Source: CAYXZP01 sp964469485
GTDB lineage: Bacteria; Desulfobacterota; Binatia; UBA1149; CAYXZP01
Reading direction: 5' to 3'
Assembly: GCA_964469485.1 (NCBI GenBank)
Contig: CAYXZP010000025.1
Location: forward strand, 1 to 26,377
DNA length: 26,377 nt
Shown: piece by piece, positions 8,385-16,019 of the stretch
Layout of the letters: each line of letters starts with the position of its first letter
Numbering within the stretch: position 1 is the first letter of the stretch
The notes under the pieces: model-generated
Seen by the model: the letters and a program-made list of their open reading frames with translations, nothing else
Database searches by the model: none
What the model was told of the DNA's origin: nothing
Position numbers and translations under genes: made by a program

Positions 8385-9903
8385 TGCGGGTCTCGCGGTC
8401 GCGCCAAAAAGGTTCACGGAGCTTGCGTTTGTATATCTTGCCCGAGGGCTGGCGCGGCAGGTCTTCGGCCAGCTCGATGCTGCGCGGGACCTTGTAGCCG
8501 GCCAGGTGCTCGGCGCAATAGGCCTTGAGTTCGTCGAGGGTGAGCGTGGCCCCGTTCTCGGTCTGGACCACCGCGTGGAGGGCCTCTCCCCACTCATCGT
8601 CGGGTATGCCGAACACCGCGCAATCGGCCACCTGTGTGTGGGCGTGCAGGACGGCCTCGATCTCGGCCGGGTATATGTTGACGCCGCCGGAAATGACCAT
8701 GTCCGCGCGCCGGTCGCTCAAGAACAGGTAGCCGTCCTCGTCGAGGTAGCCCATGTCGCCGTTGGTGAACATGTCCTGCTTGACGTTCTCGCGGCGCTTG
8801 TCGGGGTCGCCGTGGTATTCGAAGCTGTGGGTGAAGGGGCTGCGCAGGAAGATGTCGCCGATCTTGCCGGGCGCGCACTCCCCGCCTTCCTCGTCGAGAA
8901 CGCTGATCGACATGCCTTCGATCACCCGCCCGACGCTGCCCGGTTTGCGCAACGATTCCTCGGACCGGATGTATGTGTTGATGCCGGACTCGGTCGACCC
9001 GTAGTACTCTTCGATGACGGGGCCCCACCATTCGATCATCGCTTCCTTGGTCTTTGGCGGACAGGGCGCGGCCGCGTGCTGGACGTTACGCAAGGAGGAC
9101 AGATCGTAACGCGACCTCACCTCTTCGGGTAAGGCCAGCAGGCGGTGCATCATGGTGGGAACCAGGTGCGCGTTGGTCACACGGTAACGCTCGATGGTCT
9201 CGAGCAGGCGCTCCGAGTCGTACTTGCCCATCACGACCAGCCGCCCGCCGAGCAGCAGGCAAACCGAAGCGAAGGCGTTGGGTGCCGAATGGTAAAGCGG
9301 TCCGCTCACCAGGTGCACGGTGTCCGCGTCGAAACCTACGTAATCGTTGAAGACGCGAACAAGCAGCTCCATCGCCTCGGGCGAGTAAGCGTCACGCATC
9401 ACGCCTTTGGGGTTGCCGGTGGTTCCCGAGGTGTAGATGACCACACCGGGAGAGGGCAGGGCGTCCTCACCGCGCGGCCCGGCCCCGGCCAGCGCCTCGT
9501 CGTAGGAAAGAAAGCCCGGTTCGGTGCCGCGCACCACGAGACGGCGGCCTTCCAGTTCTTCTATGCCGGCCGAAGCCTCGGCCGCGACGGCCGCAAAGGT
9601 GCCGGTGGTCAGCAGCGCCTTGGCACCGCTGTCACGGAGTATGTAGCCGGCCTCCTCAGACTTGAAGTGATAGTTTATGGGAACCGGGTAAATACCCGAC
9701 ATCTGGCAGGCATTGACGATCTCGAATACGGGTATGCAGTTCTCCATCATGTAGCAGACCCGCTCGCCGGCGCCCACGCCGAGCCCGGCCAGGACGTTTG
9801 CCAGGCGACGCGAACGGTCACCCAGGTCCTGCTCGGAGATGCGGGTCTCCCCGCCGGCTCCGAGCTCGAGTATCTTCCAGTCGGCCCTTTCGTCCGTGGT
9901 CAT
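8377..9903 (-). CDS. AMP-forming acyl-CoA synthetase (FadD-like)
   Basis: The 508-residue protein is a full-length ANL-superfamily enzyme that activates a carboxylic acid through an acyl-adenylate to its CoA thioester. It shows the P-loop YTSGTTGNPKGVM (about residues 157-169), the adenine motif YYGSTESG, the hinge region GDMGYLDEDGYLFLSDRRAD with SGGVNIYPAEIE, and the C-terminal catalytic Lys in PSGKIYKRKLRE. Its substrate is unknown; a medium, long-chain or steroid acid is possible given the catabolic genes on this scaffold. It starts 28 bases after the pstB-type gene with no clear ribosome site and overlaps the next gene by eight bases, so it is embedded in the phosphate-LemA block. Confidence 0.92.
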   Translation of the reverse strand: MTTDERADWKILELGAGGETRISEQDLGDRSRRLANVLAGLGVGAGERVCYMMENCIPVFEIVNACQMSGIYPVPINYHFKSEEAGYILRDSGAKALLTTGTFAAVAAEASAGIEELEGRRLVVRGTEPGFLSYDEALAGAGPRGEDALPSPGVVIYTSGTTGNPKGVMRDAYSPEAMELLVRVFNDYVGFDADTVHLVSGPLYHSAPNAFASVCLLLGGRLVVMGKYDSERLLETIERYRVTNAHLVPTMMHRLLALPEEVRSRYDLSSLRNVQHAAAPCPPKTKEAMIEWWGPVIEEYYGSTESGINTYIRSEESLRKPGSVGRVIEGMSISVLDEEGGECAPGKIGDIFLRSPFTHSFEYHGDPDKRRENVKQDMFTNGDMGYLDEDGYLFLSDRRADMVISGGVNIYPAEIEAVLHAHTQVADCAVFGIPDDEWGEALHAVVQTENGATLTLDELKAYCAEHLAGYKVPRSIELAEDLPRQPSGKIYKRKLREPFWRDRETRIV

Positions 9904-9931
9904 GGCTAATTAGCTAGCACAGCGGCAAGCC

Positions 9932-10708
9932 CTAGCCGAAACGTCCCTCGATATAGTCGGCCGTCCTCTCGTCGTTGGGGGTGATGAAGAGGTCCTCGGT
10001 ACGGCGGTGTTCGACGATCTTTCCGAGAAGCATGAACAGGCATTCGTCGCTGACGCGGCGGGCCTGAGCCATGTTGTGGGTCACGATCACGATGGAGTAC
10101 TCGCCCTCGAGCTCCCTCAGCAGTTCTTCGATCTTGGCCGTGGCATCGGGGTCGAGAGCCGAACAGGGTTCGTCCATCAATATAAGTTCGGGCTTTAACG
10201 GCAGCAGGCGCGCTATGCAGAGTCTCTGTTGCTGCTCGAGCTGCAGGTCGGTGGCCTGTGTGTCGAGGCGGTCGCAGAGGTCATCCCATAGGTTGACGGC
10301 CTCGAGGGCGGCCTGCAGTTCGGCCTCCTCGGTCTCACGGCCGCGCAAGCGGCGGACGCTGTGCAGGCGGTAGCCGTAGAGCACGTTGTCGCGGATCGAG
10401 ATCGGTAGCGGGTTGGGCCGCTGGAAGACCATGCCGACGCGTTTTCTCAGTTCGATCAGATCGACCTCGGCGCCGTAGACATCCTCACCGTCGATCACCA
10501 CGCGCCCGGCGGTTCGCACCCCTTCGTAGCGTTCGTTTATGCGGTTGAAGCAACGCAGCAAGGTCGTCTTGCCACAGCCCGAAGGCCCTATGAGCGAGGT
10601 GATGAGTCCGCGTTTCAATTCGACGTCGATCCCGAGGAGCGCCTCGAACTGCCCGTACCACAGGTGAAGGTCCTCGGTGCGGACCACCGCCGCTTCGGCC
10701 GCACTCAC
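9932..10708 (-). CDS. pstB: PstB-type phosphate ABC ATPase with degenerate signature motif
   Basis: This 258-residue protein aligns along its length with PstB, the ATPase of the phosphate importer. Walker A GPSGCGKTT (41-49), the Q-loop VFQRPNPLP (Gln96), Walker B LILMDEPCSALDP (Asp179, Glu180), an intact D-loop and the H-loop VTHN (His211) are all present. The ABC signature is not: where PstB has LSGGQQQR it reads LQLEQQQR (155-162). On the DNA this is CTGCAGCTCGAGCAG, with no frame problem. The GTG start overlaps the TGA of the second pstB-type gene (GTGA). A homodimer would lack any normal signature, so it probably works with the neighbouring ATPase, which supplies an intact one. Confidence 0.9.
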   Translation of the reverse strand: MSAAEAAVVRTEDLHLWYGQFEALLGIDVELKRGLITSLIGPSGCGKTTLLRCFNRINERYEGVRTAGRVVIDGEDVYGAEVDLIELRKRVGMVFQRPNPLPISIRDNVLYGYRLHSVRRLRGRETEEAELQAALEAVNLWDDLCDRLDTQATDLQLEQQQRLCIARLLPLKPELILMDEPCSALDPDATAKIEELLRELEGEYSIVIVTHNMAQARRVSDECLFMLLGKIVEHRRTEDLFITPNDERTADYIEGRFG

Positions 10709-11472
10709 CCGAAGAGCCCCTGTACGTACTGAAAGGTACGCATGTCGCTGGTGCGGCGCGAGAAGATCACCTCGTTGCGGTCGACCTCCACCAGGCGGCC
10801 GTCGAGGAAAAGGGCCGTGCGGTCGGCCAGGCGTTTGGCCTGCAGCACCAGGTTGGTCACCACAACGATCGTCATGTGGCTGCGCAGTTCCTTGAGCACC
10901 TCCTCGATCCTCATCGTGGTGACCGGGTCCACCGCAATCGAGAACTCGTCGAGACAGAGGATCTCGGGGTCGAGCGAGAGGGCGCGCGCGATGGTCAGCC
11001 TTTGTTGCTGGCCGCCCGAGAGCTTGGTCCCGAGATCGTCGAGGCGGTCCTTGACCTCGTCGAACAGGGCGGCCTGGCGAAGACAGCGTTCCACGGTCTC
11101 GTCCAACCCGTTCTTGTCGCGCGAACCGGCCATGCGGGGGGCAAAGGCGACGTTGTCGTATATCGACATCGGCAGTCCGACGGGCAAGGGAAAGACCATG
11201 CCGATGCGGCGCCTGAGCGCGCTCGGGTCCCGTATCGACGCCACATCGGTGCCGTCTATCTTGACGGAACCCGAGACCTTGGCCCCCGCGACGGTGTCGA
11301 TCATGCGGTTGATGGTGGCGAGGAAAGTCGTCTTGCCGGCATTTGCCGGACCGATGATGGCCAGTATCTCGTTCTCCCGAACATCGAGATCGAGACCTTC
11401 GAGCGCCCGCTTGCCGCCGTAGAACACCGACAGGCCGCGGACCTCTATCTTGTTGCGGGTCGTGTCCGGCAT
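10705..11472 (-). CDS. pstB: Second PstB-type ABC ATPase lacking Q-loop Gln and H-loop His
   Basis: This 255-residue protein is PstB-like (GLPMSIYDNVAFAPR, LSGGQQQRLTIARAL). Walker A is GPANAGKTT (41-49) and the signature LSGGQ (151-155) is intact. The Q-loop reads VFPLP, with Pro95 instead of Gln; Walker B is ILCLDEF (Asp175, Glu176) followed by an altered D-loop IAVD; and the H-loop reads VVTNL, with Asn207 instead of His. The DNA (GTGACCAACCTG) confirms the Asn. Its own ATP site should hydrolyse poorly or not at all, while its signature can complete the site of the partner ATPase. The ATG follows AAGGGGGG and lies seven bases after the pstA stop. Paired pstB genes occur elsewhere, for example pstB1/pstB1' in Synechocystis. 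Confidence 0.88.
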   Translation of the reverse strand: MPDTTRNKIEVRGLSVFYGGKRALEGLDLDVRENEILAIIGPANAGKTTFLATINRMIDTVAGAKVSGSVKIDGTDVASIRDPSALRRRIGMVFPLPVGLPMSIYDNVAFAPRMAGSRDKNGLDETVERCLRQAALFDEVKDRLDDLGTKLSGGQQQRLTIARALSLDPEILCLDEFSIAVDPVTTMRIEEVLKELRSHMTIVVVTNLVLQAKRLADRTALFLDGRLVEVDRNEVIFSRRTSDMRTFQYVQGLFG

Positions 11473-11479
11473 GGCCCCC

Positions 11480-12379
11480 TTACCACTTGCGCCGCGCGCG
11501 CAGATAACTTCGGAAGGCGATGGAGCTGAGGTTCACCCCGAGCACGAGGGCGAGCAGCACCAGGGCGGTGGCATAGGGCAACGATTCGGGAACGTTCGGC
11601 ACCTGTGTGGAGATGGTGAACAGGTGCATGGAAAGGGCCATGCACTGGTCGCGCACCGATTCGGGCAAGAAGGGCAGGTAAAAGGCCGCGCCCGTGAACA
11701 TGATCGGTGCGGTCTCGCCGGCCGCCCGCGACACCTGAAGAATGACGCCCGTCAGTATTCCGGGGATCGAATTGGGCAGGACGACTTCGCGGATCGTCTG
11801 CCAGCGCGAAGCCCCGAGCACCCAGCAGGCGTGCCGGAAGGCTGTCGGCACCGAGGCCAGCGCCTCCTTGGTGCTCACGATGATCACTGGAAGCGTCATC
11901 ACCGCCAGCGTCAAAGAGGCGGCCAGGATGCTGGTCCCGAGGCCGAGGAAGAGCACGAAGGCGCCAACCCCGAAAAGCGCGTGCACTATGCTCGGCACTC
12001 CGGCCAGGTTGACGATGGCCAGGATGATGATGCGGGTCAGCCAGTTGTCGCCGGCGTATTCGTTGAGGTAGATGGCCGCCAGCACGCCCACGGGCGCCGC
12101 CACGGCCAGCGAGACCCCGACCAACCACAGGGTGCCGACAATGGCGGGGAATATCCCGCCGGCCGTCATGCCCGCTACGGGCGCACCGAGCAAGAACTCC
12201 AGGCTGATGGCGCCGGCGCCCTTGGCCACGAGTACACCGATAATGGCAATGAGCGGGATGATGAGCAGGACGGCCACGATACCGAGCAGGGCTGCGGCCA
12301 TGGTCTCGCGCCGCCGGCTGGCGGCCGTGACGGGGCTGGTCGCGAAGGAGGCCCGCGCTGGCCCGCCGGCCGGGCTCAC
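11480..12379 (-). CDS. pstA: Phosphate ABC transporter permease PstA
   Basis: The 299-residue inner-membrane protein has six hydrophobic segments (for example AAALLGIVAVLLIIPLIAII and ALVLLALVLGVNLSSIAF) and the cytoplasmic coupling loop EALASVPTAFRHACWVLGAS-RWQTIREVVLP, the EAA-type motif that docks on the ATPase. GIFPAIVGTLWLV and VSRAAGETAPIMFTG are typical PstA segments. It forms the phosphate channel with PstC. The GTG start at 12379 overlaps the TGA of pstC by four bases (GTGA). The N-terminal 27 residues are polar and could be partly untranslated, with Met27 as an alternative start. Confidence 0.94.
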   Translation of the reverse strand: MSPAGGPARASFATSPVTAASRRRETMAAALLGIVAVLLIIPLIAIIGVLVAKGAGAISLEFLLGAPVAGMTAGGIFPAIVGTLWLVGVSLAVAAPVGVLAAIYLNEYAGDNWLTRIIILAIVNLAGVPSIVHALFGVGAFVLFLGLGTSILAASLTLAVMTLPVIIVSTKEALASVPTAFRHACWVLGASRWQTIREVVLPNSIPGILTGVILQVSRAAGETAPIMFTGAAFYLPFLPESVRDQCMALSMHLFTISTQVPNVPESLPYATALVLLALVLGVNLSSIAFRSYLRARRKW

Positions 12380-13284
12380 CTGCGTCTTACCCCGCGCACG
12401 AGCAGGTCGGCCGTCAGGTTGACGATGAAGGTCAGCATGAACAGGAGCACGCCGATGGCGAACAGGCTCTGGTAGTGGTCGCCGCCACGGGCGGTCTCAC
12501 CCAACTCGGCGGCGATCGTCGCCGTCAAGGTACGCACCGAATCGAGAGCCGAGCCGGGTATCTGCACGGCGTGTCCGGTCGCCATCAGCACGGCCATGGT
12601 CTCGCCGATGGCGCGCCCGACCCCGAGCAGCGCCGCCGCCAGCAGACCGCTGCGTGCCGCCGGCACCAGCACCTTGTAGGCGGTCTGCCAGCGCGTGGCG
12701 CCCAGCGCCAGGGATGCTTCCCGGTACTGGTCGGGAACGGCCTTGAGGGCGTCCTCGCCTATGGAAACTACGATCGGGACGCTCATGAGACCGAGGATGA
12801 GCCCGCCGTTGAGGACGTTGAGCCCGATGGGCGCGTCGAAGACACGGATGATGACTGGGTTGAGGATGACCAGGCCGATGAAGCCCCAAACCACAGAAGG
12901 GATGGCGGCGAGCAGTTCGATGATGATCTTGAGGCCTTCCTTGAGCTTGCCGCGCGTGAACTCGGATATGAAAATGGCCGTGCCGAGTCCGAGCGGAACG
13001 GCGATGGCCATTGCAAGCAGGGTCACACTCGCCGTTCCGGCAAACAGGGCCAGCGTGCCGTAGCGCTTGTTGGCCACCGAGGTCGGATACCACTCGGGGC
13101 TGGCCAGGAACTCGCCGACCTCGAGCCGTTTCAGCATGAAGTCGGCGCCCTCGGCGAAGACGAACACGAAAATGCCGAACACGAGGAATATCGCGCTGAA
13201 ACCGCACGCGCGTATAAGCAGCTCGATGAGCGGTTCCAGGCCCGCGCTCAGCCGCGCGCGCCGGCTTGGTGTGCTTTGTGTCAC
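12376..13284 (-). CDS. pstC: Phosphate ABC transporter permease PstC
   Basis: The 302-residue protein has a first transmembrane helix (FSAIFLVFGIFVFVFAEG), a periplasmic segment (FLASPEWYPTSVANKRYGTLALF), PstC-type segments such as AIPSVVWGFIGLVIL, and the coupling loop EDALKAVPDQYREASLALGA-TRWQTAYKVLVPAA followed by GRAIGETMAVLMATGH. The open frame extends a further 166 codons upstream, but that part lies inside the PhoU-fusion gene and has no membrane character. I chose the GTG at 13284, which overlaps the TGA of that gene (GTGA). The length and first helix then match the family. Confidence 0.93.
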   Translation of the reverse strand: MTQSTPSRRARLSAGLEPLIELLIRACGFSAIFLVFGIFVFVFAEGADFMLKRLEVGEFLASPEWYPTSVANKRYGTLALFAGTASVTLLAMAIAVPLGLGTAIFISEFTRGKLKEGLKIIIELLAAIPSVVWGFIGLVILNPVIIRVFDAPIGLNVLNGGLILGLMSVPIVVSIGEDALKAVPDQYREASLALGATRWQTAYKVLVPAARSGLLAAALLGVGRAIGETMAVLMATGHAVQIPGSALDSVRTLTATIAAELGETARGGDHYQSLFAIGVLLFMLTFIVNLTADLLVRGVRRR

Positions 13285-14393
13285 CCGGTTATGTCGTTGG
13301 CTGTGCCGTGCAGTCCGTGAATGAGTTCGCGGATGCGGCCGACGAGATCGTCGAAGGTCTCCGTATAGCGAAGCTCGTAGGATTGTTCGTCGTCTGCAGC
13401 CCCGGTCGAAGGATCGGCAACGTCCCACTCTTGAACTATGGTCTTGTAGCCCGGCGACGGCAGGCCCCTGGCCGCGTCGTTGCCGATGGCGACCACCACC
13501 TTGAAACGACCAATGTCGCCGACATCGCCCACCGTCTGCGGGCGATGGCCGGTCGCGTCGATGCCCTTGCGGGCCAAAAGCTCGACGGCGCGCCTGTCGG
13601 GTTCTTCGGTGCCCATTCCCGCCGACAGAAAATCGAAGTGATCTCCCGCGATGGCGTTGGCGATGCCTTCGGCCATCAGGCCGCGGCACGAGTCGGCCGA
13701 GGAAACGAAAAGCACCTGCACCTCCTTGGTCAGGCGGTGCCGGGTGCTCTCGCCCGTGGAGATGTAGAGGACCTCCTCGCATATGTTGTCGGCCTGGTCG
13801 GCCACGCGCTCGAAGCGGTTGGCCACCGACAGAACGGCGAACAGCGTCGACAGTTCCTCGGGGCCCTCGGGGTGCTCGCCGAGCAGGTCGAGGTAGATGT
13901 TCTGGTGCATGAGGTTGGCCTTGCCGTCGAGCGCCTGGGCCTGGCGAGCCAGCTCCGCGTCCTCGTCAAGGAAGGAGCGTACCGCCTGGCGCAGCATGTC
14001 GATCGCGATACCCGCGAGCCGTTCGACCTTGGTAAGGTCGGGGCGTTTCTTGGCGGTGGCCAGCACGATGGCCTGCCGGTTTATGCTTTCGGCGTAATCA
14101 CCCACGCGCTCGAGTTCGAGGACGATCTTGGCGACCGAATGGGCGAACCGGAGATTGGCCGCCACCGGTATGTGGCGGATCATGAACTCCACGCACATCG
14201 CGTCGATCTTGCTTTCCAGGTCATCGATGCGGGAGTCCCGGATAATGGAGGCGTAGGCCAGGCGTGTATCGGCGTCGGCGAGCGCGCGCACGGCTTCCTC
14301 GAGGGAACGCGTGGCCAGATCGCCCATTTCGCGAACCTTGTCGCGAATGCGATCTACGTCACGTTGAAGTTGTTCTTCCAGGTGGGTCGACAC
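13281..14393 (-). CDS. phoU: PhoU fused to a LMW-phosphatase/arsenate-reductase-like domain with Cys to Ser change
   Basis: Residues 1 to about 220 are PhoU, the regulator that links the Pst transporter to phosphate signalling: two helical halves with metal-site motifs LELERVGDYAESIN and ANRFERVADQADNICEE. Residues of about 226-345 follow the low-molecular-weight protein tyrosine phosphatase/ArsC fold: VQVLFVSSADSCRGLMAEG, LSAGMGTEEPDRRAVELL, and the Asp loop WDVADPSTG. In active members the P-loop is C-x5-R; here the first Cys is Ser231 (codon TCC), while Cys236 and Arg237 remain. The P-loop could therefore bind phosphate or arsenate but not form the usual thiophosphate intermediate. A GTG start at 14393 fits PhoU alignment. 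It is the first gene of the pst operon, whereas phoU is more often last. Confidence 0.9.
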   Translation of the reverse strand: MSTHLEEQLQRDVDRIRDKVREMGDLATRSLEEAVRALADADTRLAYASIIRDSRIDDLESKIDAMCVEFMIRHIPVAANLRFAHSVAKIVLELERVGDYAESINRQAIVLATAKKRPDLTKVERLAGIAIDMLRQAVRSFLDEDAELARQAQALDGKANLMHQNIYLDLLGEHPEGPEELSTLFAVLSVANRFERVADQADNICEEVLYISTGESTRHRLTKEVQVLFVSSADSCRGLMAEGIANAIAGDHFDFLSAGMGTEEPDRRAVELLARKGIDATGHRPQTVGDVGDIGRFKVVVAIGNDAARGLPSPGYKTIVQEWDVADPSTGAADDEQSYELRYTETFDDLVGRIRELIHGLHGTANDITG

Positions 14394-14450
14394 TGGATAG
14401 CAGCGCCCGTCTAGCCGCGGCCAGTACGGAAATCAAGGCTGTCGGCGACC

Positions 14451-14472
14451 CTTTGCACCTGCTTTGTGCCTG
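14451..14472. promoter_or_regulatory. Tandem 11-bp direct repeat upstream of phoU, candidate Pho-box-like site
   Basis: Two adjacent 11-base units, CTTTGCACCTG and CTTTGTGCCTG, differ at two positions. They lie about 58 bases before the PhoU-fusion start, between it and the end of the upstream ALDH gene. Direct repeats with 11-base periodicity are the geometry bound by PhoB/PhoP-type response regulators, but the sequence is not the E. coli consensus. No response regulator gene is in the window, so this remains a candidate. Confidence 0.3.
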
Positions 14473-14478
14473 GGCCGG

Positions 14479-15924
14479 TCACGGCGTGCGCACGGCCATC
14501 AGCCGGATCTCGGTCATGTCCTCGATGGCGAAACGGACGCCTTCGCGCCCCAGGCCGCTGCCCTTGACGCCCCCGTAGGGCATGTTGTCTACGCGCCAGG
14601 ACGGAACATCGCCGATGATCACGCCGCCGACCTCGAGCCGCTCCCAGGCACGGTGGGCCTTGTGGATGTCGCGCGTAAAGATCCCGGCCTGAAGGCCGAA
14701 ATCGCTGGCGTTGACCTCGTCGAGCGCGGCATCGAAATCATTGAAGCTCGACAGCACCGCAACCGGGCCGAAGGCTTCCCGGCATACCAGCGCCTGCTCG
14801 CGCGGGACCTTCTCGAGCAGGGTCGCTTCGAGAAGGGCCCCCTCGCGTTTGCCTCCGCACAGCACACGGCCACCGGCACTGACCGCCTCCTTTATCCAGC
14901 CTTCGAGCCTTTTCGCTTCCGATTCCGTTATCATCGGACCGATGAAGGTCGTCTCCTCACGCGGATCGCCGGCAGACAGTTTTGCCGTGGCGGCCACCAG
15001 GCGCTCCTTGAACCCGTCGTAGACCCGCTGGTGGACGATGATGCGTTGTACCCCGATGCAGCTCTGTCCCGATTGGTAAAAAGCGCCGAAAATGATGCGC
15101 GCAACCGCGTCCTCGAGGTCGGAATCCTCATCGACGACCACGGCGGCGTTGCCGCCGAGCTCGAGAACGACCTTCTTGCGACCGGCCTTGGCCTTGAGAG
15201 CCCAACCTACTTCGGGCGAACCGGTGAAGCTCAGCAGCTTGAGCCGCTCGTCGGTGATGAACTGTGACGCCGCCTCACGCGGACAGGGAAGTATCGAGAA
15301 AGCGCCTTCGGGCAGGTCGGTCTCGGCCAGCACCTCGCCGATCGCCAGTGCGCCAAGCGGTGTCAGGCTGGCCGGCTTGAGCACGAGGGGGCAGCCGGCG
15401 GCAATGGCCGGGGCGACCTTGTGCGCGGCCAGGTTGAGCGGGAAGTTGAAGGGCGAGATGAACGAGCAGGGCCCTATCGGCACACGGCGCCAGAAGCCGG
15501 TGTAGGCCGCTGCGCGCTCGCTTATGTCGAGAGGAATGACCTCTCCGCCTATCCTGGTGGCCTCCTCGGCCGCGATGCGGAAAGTGTCGATAAGACGTGA
15601 GACCTCGCCGCGCGCATCCTTGATCGGTTTGCCGGCTTCGGCGCACAGGGTCCCGGCCAGCTCTTCGGCCCGTTCCGCAAAGCGCCCGGCACAGTGCTCG
15701 AGCACCGTGCGGCGGCGGTAGGCGGGCAACTCGCCCATGGCACCCGCGGCCGACGAGGCCGCAGCGATGGCCTTGTCTATGGCCTGCTGACCGGCAAGGG
15801 CCACGCGGGCAAGAGGCTTGCCCGTATACTTGTCGAGAACCTCGAGATCCCCGTTGGGGGCGAGAGCCCGGTTGGCCAGATAATAGGGAAGCTCGGCCAC
15901 CGGCATGGTCCCGGCATAGAACAT
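14479..15924 (-). CDS. NAD(P)-dependent aldehyde dehydrogenase
   Basis: This ALDH-superfamily protein (481 residues from the ATG at 15924) has ISPFNFPLNLAAHKVAPAI, VLKPASLTP, Glu255 in VLELGGNA, the nucleophile Cys289 in SGQSCIGVQ (34 residues apart) and a C-terminal MPYGGVKGSGLGREG. The phrase DVPSWRVDNMPYGG resembles lactaldehyde or phosphonoacetaldehyde dehydrogenase-type ALDHs, so the first cluster ALDH and this one are different subfamilies. A TTG at 15975 would extend the frame but leaves no room for a promoter next to the operator at 15977-15990; I prefer ATG 15924, preceded by AGAAGAG. Met at 15906 is also possible. The shared operator suggests co-regulation with the DUF35-thiolase operon, perhaps to oxidise a side-chain aldehyde. 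Confidence 0.9.
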   Translation of the reverse strand: MFYAGTMPVAELPYYLANRALAPNGDLEVLDKYTGKPLARVALAGQQAIDKAIAAASSAAGAMGELPAYRRRTVLEHCAGRFAERAEELAGTLCAEAGKPIKDARGEVSRLIDTFRIAAEEATRIGGEVIPLDISERAAAYTGFWRRVPIGPCSFISPFNFPLNLAAHKVAPAIAAGCPLVLKPASLTPLGALAIGEVLAETDLPEGAFSILPCPREAASQFITDERLKLLSFTGSPEVGWALKAKAGRKKVVLELGGNAAVVVDEDSDLEDAVARIIFGAFYQSGQSCIGVQRIIVHQRVYDGFKERLVAATAKLSAGDPREETTFIGPMITESEAKRLEGWIKEAVSAGGRVLCGGKREGALLEATLLEKVPREQALVCREAFGPVAVLSSFNDFDAALDEVNASDFGLQAGIFTRDIHKAHRAWERLEVGGVIIGDVPSWRVDNMPYGGVKGSGLGREGVRFAIEDMTEIRLMAVRTP

Positions 15925-15976
15925 TCCTGCTCTTCTGGCCAGGTCGGGGCCGCTGCCGCCGGCATTGACTTTCAAT

Positions 15977-15990
15977 TAGAACACGTTTCA
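15977..15990. promoter_or_regulatory. KstR-like operator (TAGAACACGTTTCA)
   Basis: The 14 bases fit TnnAACnnGTTnnA, the published mycobacterial KstR operator. The core AAC-N2-GTT is perfect and the outer arms are partly symmetric. It lies between the divergent ALDH (ATG at 15924) and DUF35 operon (ATG at 16020), 30 bases before the latter. A near copy lies at 21427-21440. Confidence 0.55.
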
Positions 15991-16019
15991 ATTTGCGCCG
16001 CCGCACGCCCCCTTTCCCG

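Noticed and set aside
9905..9914. Perfect palindrome GCTAATTAGC upstream of the acyl-CoA synthetase
   Set aside because: It is only ten bases, contains clustered stop triplets, and no partner site or terminator feature is seen.
13285..13782. N-terminal extension of pstC by 166 codons
   Set aside because: It lies wholly inside the PhoU-fusion gene in another frame, is Arg/His-rich without membrane segments, and the GTG at 13284 gives a normal PstC length.
15925..15975. TTG start for the second aldehyde dehydrogenase
   Set aside because: It abuts the operator and leaves no leader; the ALDH alignment begins later, near the ATG at 15924 or 15906.
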